A DNA stretch of 33,505 nucleotides. Source: Streptomyces sp. MZ04. GTDB taxonomy: Bacteria; Actinomycetota; Actinomycetes; Streptomycetales; Streptomycetaceae. Under the pieces are notes generated by a model that saw only the letters and a list, made by a program, of their open reading frames with translations, had not been told where the DNA came from and made no database searches. Shown here piece after piece: positions 1 through 7,619 of this stretch. The position numbers were made by a program, and so were the translations under genes. Location: assembly GCF_004684775.1 (NCBI RefSeq), contig NZ_SRIC01000061.1, positions 1-33,505 of the forward strand, read 5' to 3'. Positions within the stretch are counted from its first letter, which is position 1. Each line of letters begins with the position of its first letter.

Positions 1-33
1 GGGGAGGGGGCGGGGTGGGGGAAGGGAAAATGC

Positions 34-696
34 TCATACGCGCACCGCACCCCCCACCGGCTCCCCACCCCCCAGTGACACGTAAAGCTCCGTCGCAGGC
101 GGGCACTTGGAGCGGTCGGAGACCGAGGACGTCACCCGGTACTCCGGGGCCCTCGTGCCGGAGCCGTCGCAGGCCGTTTCGCGGACCTCGCCCCGCCCCG
201 CGCTGTAGACGCAGTCCCCGACGACCGTCCGGGGGCCGCCCCCGCCCCCGGGGGCACCGGGATGCGGCGGCTCCAGGTTCCGCATGCAGGCGTACCCGCG
301 AGGCACCGCCCCGTTCCCGTCCTCGTCCGCCGCGGGCCGGTCCTCGCTGATGTGCAGGACGAAGTCCGTACGGGCGGGGCACGACGGGCCCTCCGCGACC
401 TTTCCGTCGTAGCGGGCGATCACCCGCGCCGCCGCGCGTTCACTCGTGCACGGCACCTCCGTGAACGTCTCGCGCCCCCGCGAACCGCACTCGTCCACGG
501 CGAGGAAGACCGCTCCGTACCCGGACGACACCGACGCGGACGGCCGGTCGTCGTCGAGCCTGCCCGACGAACCCGCCCCCGGATCCGCGGACTTCTGGCA
601 GCCGGCCGCGCCGGCGAACACGGCGAGCACCGCAAGGACCGGCACCCACCTCGCCCCCACGCGCCGTGCCGTGTTCCAGCCAGGCATGGCCAGCAT
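34..696 (-). CDS. Predicted lipoprotein with two similar Cys-paired repeats
   Basis: Predicted secreted lipoprotein of 220 residues. The N-terminus has arginines, a hydrophobic stretch (about residues 17-31) and a lipobox-like AAGC with Cys33 as the lipidation site. The mature part has two related units of about 50 residues, each with a Cys, a basic/acidic segment with an E-V or E-T step before a second Cys, and a closing CP..T motif; a Gly/Pro linker joins them. This resembles the LppU/SCO3897-type small actinobacterial lipoproteins, but that assignment is from memory. I chose the ATG at 696 because a G-rich ribosome site lies just upstream; a GTG at 747 would add 17 residues before the signal. 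Function unknown. It lies alone downstream of the GH3 gene. Confidence 0.75.
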   Translation of the reverse strand: MLAMPGWNTARRVGARWVPVLAVLAVFAGAAGCQKSADPGAGSSGRLDDDRPSASVSSGYGAVFLAVDECGSRGRETFTEVPCTSERAAARVIARYDGKVAEGPSCPARTDFVLHISEDRPAADEDGNGAVPRGYACMRNLEPPHPGAPGGGGGPRTVVGDCVYSAGRGEVRETACDGSGTRAPEYRVTSSVSDRSKCPPATELYVSLGGGEPVGGAVRV

Positions 697-808
697 GGCA
701 AACCCCCCGATATGTGCACCCAGCGTGACCCGCCGGGGCGGGCGCACGCCAGGCGCACGGGGTGGTTTGGGTCAGTTGGCGGTGGTGCGCCGGTTGTGCG
801 GCGTACGG

Positions 809-2653
809 TCAGTACGTCAGGCCGTAGCCCACCGGGTACAGCACCTGCGCAGGATCGTCCGCCCGCTGGACCGGCACCGGCAGCCGCCCCTGCGGCTCGG
901 CGCGGCCCGCGATCGCCCGTGCGGCGGCGCGCAGTTCGACGTCCGTCCAGCAGTAGGCGGCCAGCGATGCGCCCACCGAGCCGAGACGTGCCACGTCGTA
1001 CGGATTGCGGATCGCGACGGCGACGACGGGGACGCCGGTCGCGACCAGGGCCTCCACCAGGGCGATCTGGGCGCTCCCCGCCCCCACGTTGTACGTGCCG
1101 ACGACCACCGCGTCCTTGCCCGCGGCCGCCGCGGCCGCCTCCGCGATCTTCGCCGATGACGGTGCCGTGCCGGTCGGCAGCACCGTCACGGTGAAGCCGA
1201 GCCCCGTCAGCTCCCGCCCGATGACGGCCGTCGGAGGGCCCGTGGTGCCCGATGGAGATGTCGCATCCGCGCCGACCACCAGGAGCTCCTGGTGCGTACG
1301 GCGTGCCAGCGGAAGCAGTCCGCCCTCGTTCAGGAGCAGCGTCGTCGTCTCCTCCGCGATCCGGTCGGCGGCCGCCAGATGCGCGCGTGTGCCGACCGCC
1401 TTGTCGACGCCGCGCGAGGTGACGTACGGGTCGGAGAAGAGGTCCAGTTTTGATTTGAGCCGCAGGATCCTCAGCAGGGACTCGTCCAGGCGCGCCTCCG
1501 TCAACTCGCCGTCCCTGACCGCCTGGAGCACCGCGTTCCACGCGATCTCCGGCTTCGGCGGGTTCAGGAGCTGGTCGACGCCCGCCTTCAGGGCGAGCAC
1601 CGGGACGCGGTCGTCGCCGTACTTCGTACGGACGCCCTGCATGCCGAGCGAGTCCGTCACCACGACCCCGTCGTAACCGAGTTCCTCGCGCAGGATGCCG
1701 GTGAGGATGGGGCGGGAGAGGGTGGCCGGGTCCTCGGCGGGGTCGAGGGCGGGGACCACGATGTGCGCGGTCATGATCGAGTCGATGCCCGCGGCCACCG
1801 CCGCACGGAACGGCGGGGCGTCCAGGGTCTCCCACTGCTCACGGGTGTGGTGGATGTAGGGCAGCTTGGAGTGGCTGTCGTCCTTGGTGTCGCCGTGGCC
1901 GGGGAAGTGCTTGGACGTCGACGCGATGTCCGTGCCCTGGTAGCCCTTGACCTGCGCGGCGACAAGGCCGGCGACCGCTTGGGGGTCCGAGCCGAAGGAG
2001 CGTACGCCGATGACGGGGTTGGCGGGATTGACGTTCACGTCCGCGACCGGGGCGTAGTTCTGGCGGATGCCGAGCGCGCGGAGTTCGGCGCCGGCGATTT
2101 TGGCCGCGTTGCGGGCGGTGGCGCGCGAGCCCGCGGCGCCGAGCGCCATCGCGCCGGGCAGCAGCGTGGCGGGGATGCCGACGCGGGCCACGGCGCCGTG
2201 CTCCTGGTCGGTGGAGATGAGCAGCGGGATGCCTGCCGTGGGGGATTGCGCCGGGGTTTCCGGGGTGAGGGCCGCGCGCTGGATGCCGTTCGAGAGGTCG
2301 GCGATCTGGTGCGGGGCGCGGGTGTTGTGGGCCCAGCCGAAGTAGATGATGCCGCCGAGGTGGTACTTGGCGACGGCCTCGGCGGCGGTGCGTACGCCCA
2401 GTTCCTCGAGGTTCGCGTCGATGTCCGCCTGGTCGGGCTCGGTGGCGGAGTGGCCGTACACATGCATCACGAAGAGCTGGCCGACCTTCTCCTCCAGGCT
2501 CATGCGGGCGATGCGCTCCCGGAGCCTCCGGTCACGATCGCGGGCGCGGTCGCCGTTGCCCGCCGCGTGCACGGACGGGGTGGCCAGGGCCGCCGCGGCG
2601 ACGGCGGTGGCGGCGAGCAGGGTTCGTCTGGAGGCGTTGCGATGGGACGACAT
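809..2653 (-). CDS. Exported GH3 beta-N-acetylhexosaminidase (NagZ-type)
   Basis: Glycoside hydrolase family 3, 614 residues. Such enzymes release terminal N-acetylglucosamine (or related sugars) from cell-wall or chitin fragments. The N-terminus carries a twin-arginine signal (SRRTLL followed by an Ala-rich core), so the folded enzyme is likely exported by Tat. The GH3 N-domain has the NagZ signature KHFPGHGDT (Lys248-His249) followed by an Asp-Ser-His triplet (Asp259, His261), the acid/base dyad of NagZ-type GH3 enzymes. The nucleophile is probably Asp334 in TDSLGM. A C-terminal alpha/beta domain follows, ending in a typical YPVGYGLTY. The start at 2653 has a GAAGGAG ribosome site 6 bases upstream; an earlier start at 2758 would bury the Tat signal. 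The exact substrate is inferred from family motifs only. Confidence 0.9.
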   Translation of the reverse strand: MSSHRNASRRTLLAATAVAAAALATPSVHAAGNGDRARDRDRRLRERIARMSLEEKVGQLFVMHVYGHSATEPDQADIDANLEELGVRTAAEAVAKYHLGGIIYFGWAHNTRAPHQIADLSNGIQRAALTPETPAQSPTAGIPLLISTDQEHGAVARVGIPATLLPGAMALGAAGSRATARNAAKIAGAELRALGIRQNYAPVADVNVNPANPVIGVRSFGSDPQAVAGLVAAQVKGYQGTDIASTSKHFPGHGDTKDDSHSKLPYIHHTREQWETLDAPPFRAAVAAGIDSIMTAHIVVPALDPAEDPATLSRPILTGILREELGYDGVVVTDSLGMQGVRTKYGDDRVPVLALKAGVDQLLNPPKPEIAWNAVLQAVRDGELTEARLDESLLRILRLKSKLDLFSDPYVTSRGVDKAVGTRAHLAAADRIAEETTTLLLNEGGLLPLARRTHQELLVVGADATSPSGTTGPPTAVIGRELTGLGFTVTVLPTGTAPSSAKIAEAAAAAAGKDAVVVGTYNVGAGSAQIALVEALVATGVPVVAVAIRNPYDVARLGSVGASLAAYCWTDVELRAAARAIAGRAEPQGRLPVPVQRADDPAQVLYPVGYGLTY

Positions 2654-2710
2654 GTGCGCTCCTTCGGGGACGGATGCCGGACCGGAGCCGGGCTGGGGAA
2701 ACCGGCTGAA

Positions 2711-2721
2711 GGAAACTTTCC
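2711..2721. promoter_or_regulatory. Palindrome GGAAACTTTCC upstream of GH3 gene
   Basis: An 11-base palindrome (GGAAA-C-TTTCC), 58 bases upstream of the GH3 start. It resembles the CGAAACTTTCG-type operators known upstream of glycosidase genes in Streptomyces. The role as an operator for a sugar-responsive regulator is inferred; no regulator gene sits next to it except the LysR further away. Confidence 0.35.
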
Positions 2722-2790
2722 GAGAGTCACGGATATCCCGAAGATTTCTGCCGGTCAAGGGATCCGGCGGCCACTGTGGAGGAGTGAGGG

Positions 2791-2832
2791 GCCGTCACCG
2801 GTGCTGTTGGAGGGGGGCGCACCGGTGACGGC
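2791..2832. terminator. Perfect 13-bp inverted repeat (hairpin) upstream of GH3
   Basis: Arms GCCGTCACCGGTG and CACCGGTGACGGC are exact reverse complements separated by 16 bases. It lies in the gap between the LysR stop (3263) and the GH3 start (2653). It could end transcripts coming from LysR or be an operator; there is no T-run on either side, so a classical terminator is not certain. Confidence 0.45.
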
Positions 2833-3000
2833 ATGCTGCCGGCCGCAGGCGGCGGAGAGGGTGGTCAGCGTTCGCAGCCAGCAGCGATGCCGACACCGCC
2901 TCGCGGAGACTCACCCGGCAGCACGCCGCTTGGACGGCGGCCACTTCGCGTGGGTTCCCGGCTGAGAGCTATTTCCGGAAAGTGGTGCGTCGGGGATCGG

Positions 3001-3250
3001 TGGGGCTCGGTGGGCGTCTGTGGCGGCTTCCCGTGTGTGCCGGGGGCAGGGGCCTCGTGGTGTCCGGGCGGGTCGGGTCGCACCGTGACCGTGCTGGCGG
3101 GCGCCGGGCCCCGCTTGAGTCTGCGGCCGCTGGGGCTCGGGTGGGTGTCTGTGGCGGCTTCCCGCGTGTGGTCGGGGCCAGGGGCCTCGTGGTGTCCGGG
3201 CGGGTCGGGTCGCACCATGACCGCCCTGTCGGGCGGCGTGCCCGAGTCTG
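3001..3250. repeat. Two-unit tandem repeat of about 130 and 120 bp
   Basis: Unit 1 (3001-3130) and unit 2 (3131-3250) both begin TGGGGCTCGG and share the blocks TGTGGCGGCTTCCCG, GGGGCCTCGTGGTGTCCGGG, CGGGTCGGGTCGCACC and a closing GAGTCTGC. The first 90 bases are nearly identical; the rest is looser. A partial third start (GGGCTCGGGG at about 3253) runs into the end of the LysR gene. The rest of the 2654-3262 gap shows no convincing gene: reading frames here are Pro/Arg/His-rich translations of the repeat. Confidence 0.7.
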
Positions 3251-3262
3251 CCGGGCTCGGGG

Positions 3263-4189
3263 TCAGTAGGTGTTCGTGTCGGCCTCCGGAGCAGTCGCCG
3301 GCCAGTGCTCACGTAGGGTCCTGACCGCCTCGGCGATCGCGGGGCGCCGGGACGCCCCCGCCCGCCACAGTGCGTACAGCCGTCGCACCGGCACCGGATC
3401 GAGCCGCACCGTGACCGCCCCCTCGGGGATCGGGCCTCGGCCCAGGCGGGGGATCAGTGCGACGCCGAGCCCCGCGGCGACCAGTGCGACCAGGGTGGGG
3501 TTCTCCTCCGCCATGTGCGCGATGTCCGGTTCACAGCCCGCCTCGCGCAGGGTGCGGATCAGCCACTCGTGGCAGACGAGGCCCGGCGGCTGGGTGATCC
3601 ACCGCTCGTTCTTCAGCTCCTCGCGGCGTACGGATTCCCGCCCCGCGAGCCAGTGCCCGGCGGGCACGACGAGGTCGCAGAGGTCGTCGCCGATGACGGC
3701 CTGTTCGACGCCGGGAGGCGTGGGCAGCGGCGCGATGTCCCAGTCGTGCACGACGGCCAGGTCCACCGCACCCTTGGCCACCAGGTCGATGGAGAGATGC
3801 GGGTCGATCTCCGACATGCGGGCGTCGAGCGCGGGGTGGCGCCGGGCGAGGTCCGCGAGGGCGCCGGGCAGCAGGCCGCGCGCCGCCGAGGCGAACGCGG
3901 CGATGGCAAGGCGCCCCGCGGGCAGCCCGCGTCGCTCCTCCAGCTCGGTCTCCGCCCGCTCCACGATCGCCATCAACTCCTGCGCGGTCGCGGCAAGATG
4001 ACGCGCCTCCTCGGTGAGCGCGACGCCCCTGCCCTGCCGTTCGAGGAGGGTGGTGCGGGTCTCCCGCTCCAGCTTGGCGATCTGCTGGGAGACGGCGGAC
4101 GGGGTGTAGCCGAGCGCGGTGGCGGCGGCGCCGACGGTGCCGTGCACCGAGACGGCGTGCAGGGCGCGCAGCCGAGCGAGATCGAGCAT
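3263..4189 (-). CDS. LysR-family transcriptional regulator
   Basis: LysR-type regulator of 308 residues. The N-terminal winged helix-turn-helix is clear (LDLARLRALHAVSVHGTVG, then AAATALGYTPSAVSQQIAKLE), followed by a linker helix and a periplasmic-binding-like effector domain. It is divergent from the EamA exporter gene, with 85 bases between the preferred starts, so it probably controls that exporter and itself. I prefer the ATG at 4189 because the family usually starts a few residues before the first helix; an ATG at 4213 would add 8 residues. The inducer is unknown. The stop lies just past the 130-bp tandem repeat. Confidence 0.88.
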   Translation of the reverse strand: MLDLARLRALHAVSVHGTVGAAATALGYTPSAVSQQIAKLERETRTTLLERQGRGVALTEEARHLAATAQELMAIVERAETELEERRGLPAGRLAIAAFASAARGLLPGALADLARRHPALDARMSEIDPHLSIDLVAKGAVDLAVVHDWDIAPLPTPPGVEQAVIGDDLCDLVVPAGHWLAGRESVRREELKNERWITQPPGLVCHEWLIRTLREAGCEPDIAHMAEENPTLVALVAAGLGVALIPRLGRGPIPEGAVTVRLDPVPVRRLYALWRAGASRRPAIAEAVRTLREHWPATAPEADTNTY

Positions 4190-4274
4190 GAGGAGCCCAC
4201 CCCATCCATCCATACGGGAAGTGATTCGTTAGCGTTGCTTCATCCCATCATGCAGAGATCCGCGCTGGTCCTAC

Positions 4275-5285
4275 ATGGTCATGCCGGGTGATCCTCGACG
4301 CATGCGACCCGCACATGTCTGCCTGGCCGTCCTCGTCGCCGCCGTATGGGGCGTCAATTTCGTCGTCATCGAGGTGGGGCTCGACCACTTCCCGCCGCTG
4401 CTCTTCTCCGCCCTGCGCTTCCTGGTGGCGGCGCTGCCCGCCGTCTTCTTCGTGGGGCCGCCCAAGGTCGCCTGGAAGTGGATCATCGGGGTCGGACTCG
4501 TCCTCGGGGTCGCCAAGTTCGGCCTGCTCTTCATCGGCATGGACGCGGGGATGCCGGCCGGTGTCTCCTCGCTGGTGCTGCAGATCCAGGCGGTGTTCAC
4601 GGCCGTCTTCGCCTTCGCGGTACTGGGCGAACGGCCGGGCCGCGTACGCCTGTTGGGCATGGTCGTCGCCCTCGCGGGCATAGGCGTCGCGGCGGTCGAC
4701 GAGGGGGAGTCGGGCCCGCTCACCGCCTTCGCGCTGCTCATCGCGGCCGCCGCCTGCTGGGGCGCCTCCAACGTCCTGACCCGCAAGGCGTCCCCGCCCG
4801 ACGCCCTCAACTTCATGGTGTGGGTGAGCACGGTCCCGGTGCTTCCGCTGCTCGGCCTCTCACTCCTCTTCGAGGGCCCGTCGCGGGACCTCGAAGCCCT
4901 GGGCGACCTGGACTGGCAGGGCGCCGGGATCATCGTCTACGTCGCCTGGATCACCACGGTCTTCGGCTTCGGCGCCTGGGGATACCTGCTGCGCCGCCAC
5001 CCGGCCTCCACCGTGGCGCCCTTCTCCCTCCTGGTCCCGGTGTTCGGGATGTCGGCCGCCGCGCTGGTCCTCGGCGAGTCGGTGAGCGGCCTCGGGTGGT
5101 GCGCGGCGGCGCTGCTCGTGGGCGGCGTGGGCCTGACGTCGTTCGCCGGGATCAGGCCGCGCGGTTCAGCAGCCGCGACAGGAACTCCCGCCCCTGGCCC
5201 AGCAGTTCAGGCAGCGGCGCCGCCGCCTCGTACCACCGCTTCTCGTACTCCCAGCACAGCCACCCGTCCCGGTGCTCCCCGCTGA
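4275..5285 (+). CDS. EamA/DMT-family exporter with antisense C-terminal tail
   Basis: Drug/metabolite transporter of the EamA family, 336 residues. It shows two EamA repeats with about ten hydrophobic helices in all, ending near GIRPRG. Members export amino acids or small metabolites; the substrate here cannot be read from sequence. The last 44 or so residues (Ala/Pro/Thr-rich) are encoded opposite the 3' end of the convergent isomerase gene, a 134-bp tail-to-tail overlap, and they look unlike a conserved part of the family. The start is uncertain: ATGs at 4275, 4281 and 4302 are in frame and none has a strong ribosome site. Divergent from LysR at 4189, its likely regulator. Confidence 0.87.
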   Translation: MVMPGDPRRMRPAHVCLAVLVAAVWGVNFVVIEVGLDHFPPLLFSALRFLVAALPAVFFVGPPKVAWKWIIGVGLVLGVAKFGLLFIGMDAGMPAGVSSLVLQIQAVFTAVFAFAVLGERPGRVRLLGMVVALAGIGVAAVDEGESGPLTAFALLIAAAACWGASNVLTRKASPPDALNFMVWVSTVPVLPLLGLSLLFEGPSRDLEALGDLDWQGAGIIVYVAWITTVFGFGAWGYLLRRHPASTVAPFSLLVPVFGMSAAALVLGESVSGLGWCAAALLVGGVGLTSFAGIRPRGSAAATGTPAPGPAVQAAAPPPRTTASRTPSTATRPGAPR

Positions 5286-5955
5286 GCAGCACGTCCACGC
5301 ACTCGGCGATCGGCAGTACGCCCTCGCCGAGCGCGAGCGGCGTCGTGTCCTCTGCCGACGCGATGTCCTTCACTTGTACGTAGCCGAGGTACGGGGAGAG
5401 CGCCGCGTAGCTGTCGCCGGGGGACTCGCCGCCGAGCCAGGTGTGCATCAGGTCCCACAGCGCGCCCGCGTTGCGATGCCCGACCGCACCGAGGACGCGG
5501 GTCGCGGCGGCTCCCGTGCGGTGCGAGTCGTGGGTCTCCATGAGGATGCGTACGCCGAAGTCCGCCGCGTACTCGGCCGCGGTGCCGAGCCGCCGGGCGG
5601 CCGTCGCGTCGGCCTCGTCGGCGCTCTGCTCGGTGCCGCCGCCGGGGAAGACGCGGATGAACGGGGCGCCCAGGTCGCGGGCGAGGGTGAGCAGTGAACG
5701 TATCTCGTCGAGCACGGGCTCGTCCTCGCCGGGCGCGGCGACCTGTGCGTACCCGGCGATCCCGACGATCTCGACGCCCGCGTCCTTGAACCGGGCGGCC
5801 GCGTCGGCGCGTTCGGTGAGCCCGATCCCCGGATGGATCCGCTCTTCGGGATGCGCGCGCAGCTCGACGCCGTGGAAGCCATGGGTGGTGGCCAGATTCA
5901 GCACGTCGTCGAGGGGGACTCCCGGGACGCCGAGCGTGGAGAAGGCGAGTTTCAT
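5152..5955 (-). CDS. Sugar phosphate isomerase/epimerase-like TIM barrel
   Basis: Xylose-isomerase-like TIM barrel of 267 residues. Visible features are the opening KLAFSTLGVPG strand, metal-site-like residues in METHDSH and LWDLMHTW, a YVQVKD strand, and a C-terminal WEYEKRW. The family isomerises, epimerises or dehydrates sugars and polyols with a divalent metal; the substrate here is unknown. The start overlaps the stop of the MarR/GNAT gene as ATGA (5952-5955), so the two are translationally coupled. Its 3' end overlaps the convergent EamA gene by 134 bp. Confidence 0.85.
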   Translation of the reverse strand: MKLAFSTLGVPGVPLDDVLNLATTHGFHGVELRAHPEERIHPGIGLTERADAAARFKDAGVEIVGIAGYAQVAAPGEDEPVLDEIRSLLTLARDLGAPFIRVFPGGGTEQSADEADATAARRLGTAAEYAADFGVRILMETHDSHRTGAAATRVLGAVGHRNAGALWDLMHTWLGGESPGDSYAALSPYLGYVQVKDIASAEDTTPLALGEGVLPIAECVDVLLSGEHRDGWLCWEYEKRWYEAAAPLPELLGQGREFLSRLLNRAA

Positions 5956-6902
5956 GCCGCAGACCCTAGGTGCAGTCGCCAGTCCTGCCCCAGCAGGTCC
6001 GCGCCGAACGACCGGTGCGGCTTCTCGTCGACGAGGACGAATCCGTGCCGCTGGTAGATGGCGCGGGCGGCGCCGAGGACGTCATTGGTCCACAGGACCA
6101 TCTCGCGGTAGCCGACGTCGCGGGCGAAGTCGACGCAGGCGCTGACGAGTTGGTCACCGATGCCGCGCCCCCGCGCATCCGGCTCGACGAGCAGGAGCCG
6201 CAGCCGCGCGGTCGCCGGAGCCTCGTCCCGTACGCAGATCACGCACCCCACGGGCCGCCCGTCGAGCTCGGCGATCCACACCCGCTCCAGGTGCGGATCA
6301 TGATCCTCGGCGAAGTCGGCGACGATCCGGGCGACCAGACCTTCGTAGTCGGTGTTCCACCCGAACTCGGCGGCGTACAGAGCGGCGTTGCGCTGCACGA
6401 TCCACCCGAGATCGCCGGGACCGGGCTCACGGAGAAGGGAGTGCGAGGCCGCCGCCCCGTCCGCGGAGCCGCTCAGGATCTCCCGCACGGTGCGCAGAGC
6501 GGTCGCGAGGCGGGGCCGCTCGGCGGCCGGGACGGTCGAGAGCAGCGATCCGACGGCCTCGCTCGACCGCTCGTCGAGCAGCCCGGCGGTCTCGCGCCCC
6601 CGTGCGGTGAGGGTGATGCGCTGCCGTCGCGGATCACGCGAGGAAGGCGCACGCTCGACGAGCCCGGCCCTCTCCAGCTTGCCGAGCAGACGGCTCAAGT
6701 ACCCGGCGTCGAGGGAGAGTTCGGAGCGCAGGTCGGCCGCGTCGAGATGGGAGGCGTGGGCGAGCTCGTAGAGGACGCGGGCCTCGGTGAGGGTGTACGG
6801 GACGTAGAGCCGGCGGCTGTAGTCGAGGGCGCCGATGAGGTTGGTGTAGAAGCGGTTGAAAGCGCGGATCTCATGGATGGGCGTATCGGAGGCGTGTGCC
6901 AT
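5952..6902 (-). CDS. MarR-type regulator fused to GNAT acetyltransferase
   Basis: A 316-residue fusion. The N-terminal half (about 20-145) is a MarR winged helix-turn-helix, with the recognition region in LSLDAGYLSRLLGKLERAGLVER followed by the wing SSRDPRRQRITLT. The C-terminal half (about 155-312) is a GNAT N-acetyltransferase with the acetyl-CoA loop DARGRGIGDQLV. This domain pairing is a known bacterial architecture. A perfect palindrome lies 36 bases upstream of the start and is a likely autoregulatory operator. The downstream TIM-barrel gene overlaps by 4 bases. The acetyl acceptor is unknown. Confidence 0.9.
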   Translation of the reverse strand: MAHASDTPIHEIRAFNRFYTNLIGALDYSRRLYVPYTLTEARVLYELAHASHLDAADLRSELSLDAGYLSRLLGKLERAGLVERAPSSRDPRRQRITLTARGRETAGLLDERSSEAVGSLLSTVPAAERPRLATALRTVREILSGSADGAAASHSLLREPGPGDLGWIVQRNAALYAAEFGWNTDYEGLVARIVADFAEDHDPHLERVWIAELDGRPVGCVICVRDEAPATARLRLLLVEPDARGRGIGDQLVSACVDFARDVGYREMVLWTNDVLGAARAIYQRHGFVLVDEKPHRSFGADLLGQDWRLHLGSAA

Positions 6903-6937
6903 CGAGGATCACTCCGGGTCATCGGGACGGGTCACCT

Positions 6938-6950
6938 TTGACTGAGTCAA
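6938..6950. promoter_or_regulatory. Candidate MarR operator TTGACTGAGTCAA
   Basis: A perfect 13-base palindrome (TTGACT-G-AGTCAA) 36 bases upstream of the MarR/GNAT start. Read on the minus strand it also supplies a TTGACT -35-like hexamer, so a dimer bound there would block the promoter. Symmetry and position are seen; binding by this MarR protein is inferred. Confidence 0.55.
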
Positions 6951-7005
6951 CGGTACGCCGCGCCATCCATGACCGCCATGCCCTGCGGGGGCGAGATCCG
7001 CGGGG

Positions 7006-7578
7006 TCAGTCGAGCTCGCCGGCCTTCGGGAAGCCGTCGGTCGCGATGGTGATGTCACGCCCTTGGAGCGGCAGGACCAGATCCTGACCGAAGGGGATCT
7101 CTGTGGCGTCCTCGTAGCTCCCGATCCTGGTCGGGTGGCGGTGGACGGTGCAGATGCCGTCCTCGGTGTCGATGACCGCGTAGAGGGGGATGCCGCATTC
7201 CGCGTAGAGATGGACCTTCTTCGTGAAGTCGTTGTCCCGGCTGCTCTGCGAGACGATCTCGATGACCGCCTCCAGGCTGTGCCACTCGAAGCGGCCACGG
7301 CTGTTTCGTTCGGCTCCGGGGGCGACGATGGCCAGGTCGGGTGCGTACCCGTACTGGCTCGACGGAAAGTCGATCATGACGTCCGAGAGGATGGCGCCGT
7401 GCCCGGCAAGCTGCTGCTTGATCTGCGGGGCGGCCTCGAGGATGACATTCCACGGGTACTCACCTTGCGGCGTCATGATGATCTTCCCCTCCGTGATCTC
7501 GACGCGATAGCCGCGGGGAAGGTTGACGCCGTCCAGTACATCCCAGGCGCTGGGTGCATCCATGACCATGACTGCCAT
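7006..7578 (-). CDS. Uma2 family protein (PD-(D/E)XK nuclease-like)
   Basis: Uma2/DUF820 family, 190 residues. The fold is related to PD-(D/E)XK nucleases: the acidic element lies in YAPDLAIV and the E-I-V strand (EAVIEIVSQSS) precedes a DNDFTKKVHLYAECGIPLYAVID segment with the conserved lysine and the family's Y-W/Y-x-V-D region. The cellular role of Uma2 proteins is not established; Streptomyces genomes carry many. The ATG at 7578 has a perfect AAGGAGG ribosome site 5 bases upstream. It lies between the MarR/GNAT operon and lacI-type gene, all on the minus strand. A second, divergent member is at 12091-12693. Confidence 0.87.
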   Translation of the reverse strand: MAVMVMDAPSAWDVLDGVNLPRGYRVEITEGKIIMTPQGEYPWNVILEAAPQIKQQLAGHGAILSDVMIDFPSSQYGYAPDLAIVAPGAERNSRGRFEWHSLEAVIEIVSQSSRDNDFTKKVHLYAECGIPLYAVIDTEDGICTVHRHPTRIGSYEDATEIPFGQDLVLPLQGRDITIATDGFPKAGELD

Positions 7579-7619
7579 ATGAGCCTCCTTTTCCCGGTGA
7601 TGTCAACGATATCGAAGGC

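Noticed and set aside
2865..3312. Possible small repeat protein (PDPPGHHEAP units) in the GH3-LysR gap
   Set aside because: The repetition is at DNA level in several frames at once and no ribosome site or conserved length is seen.
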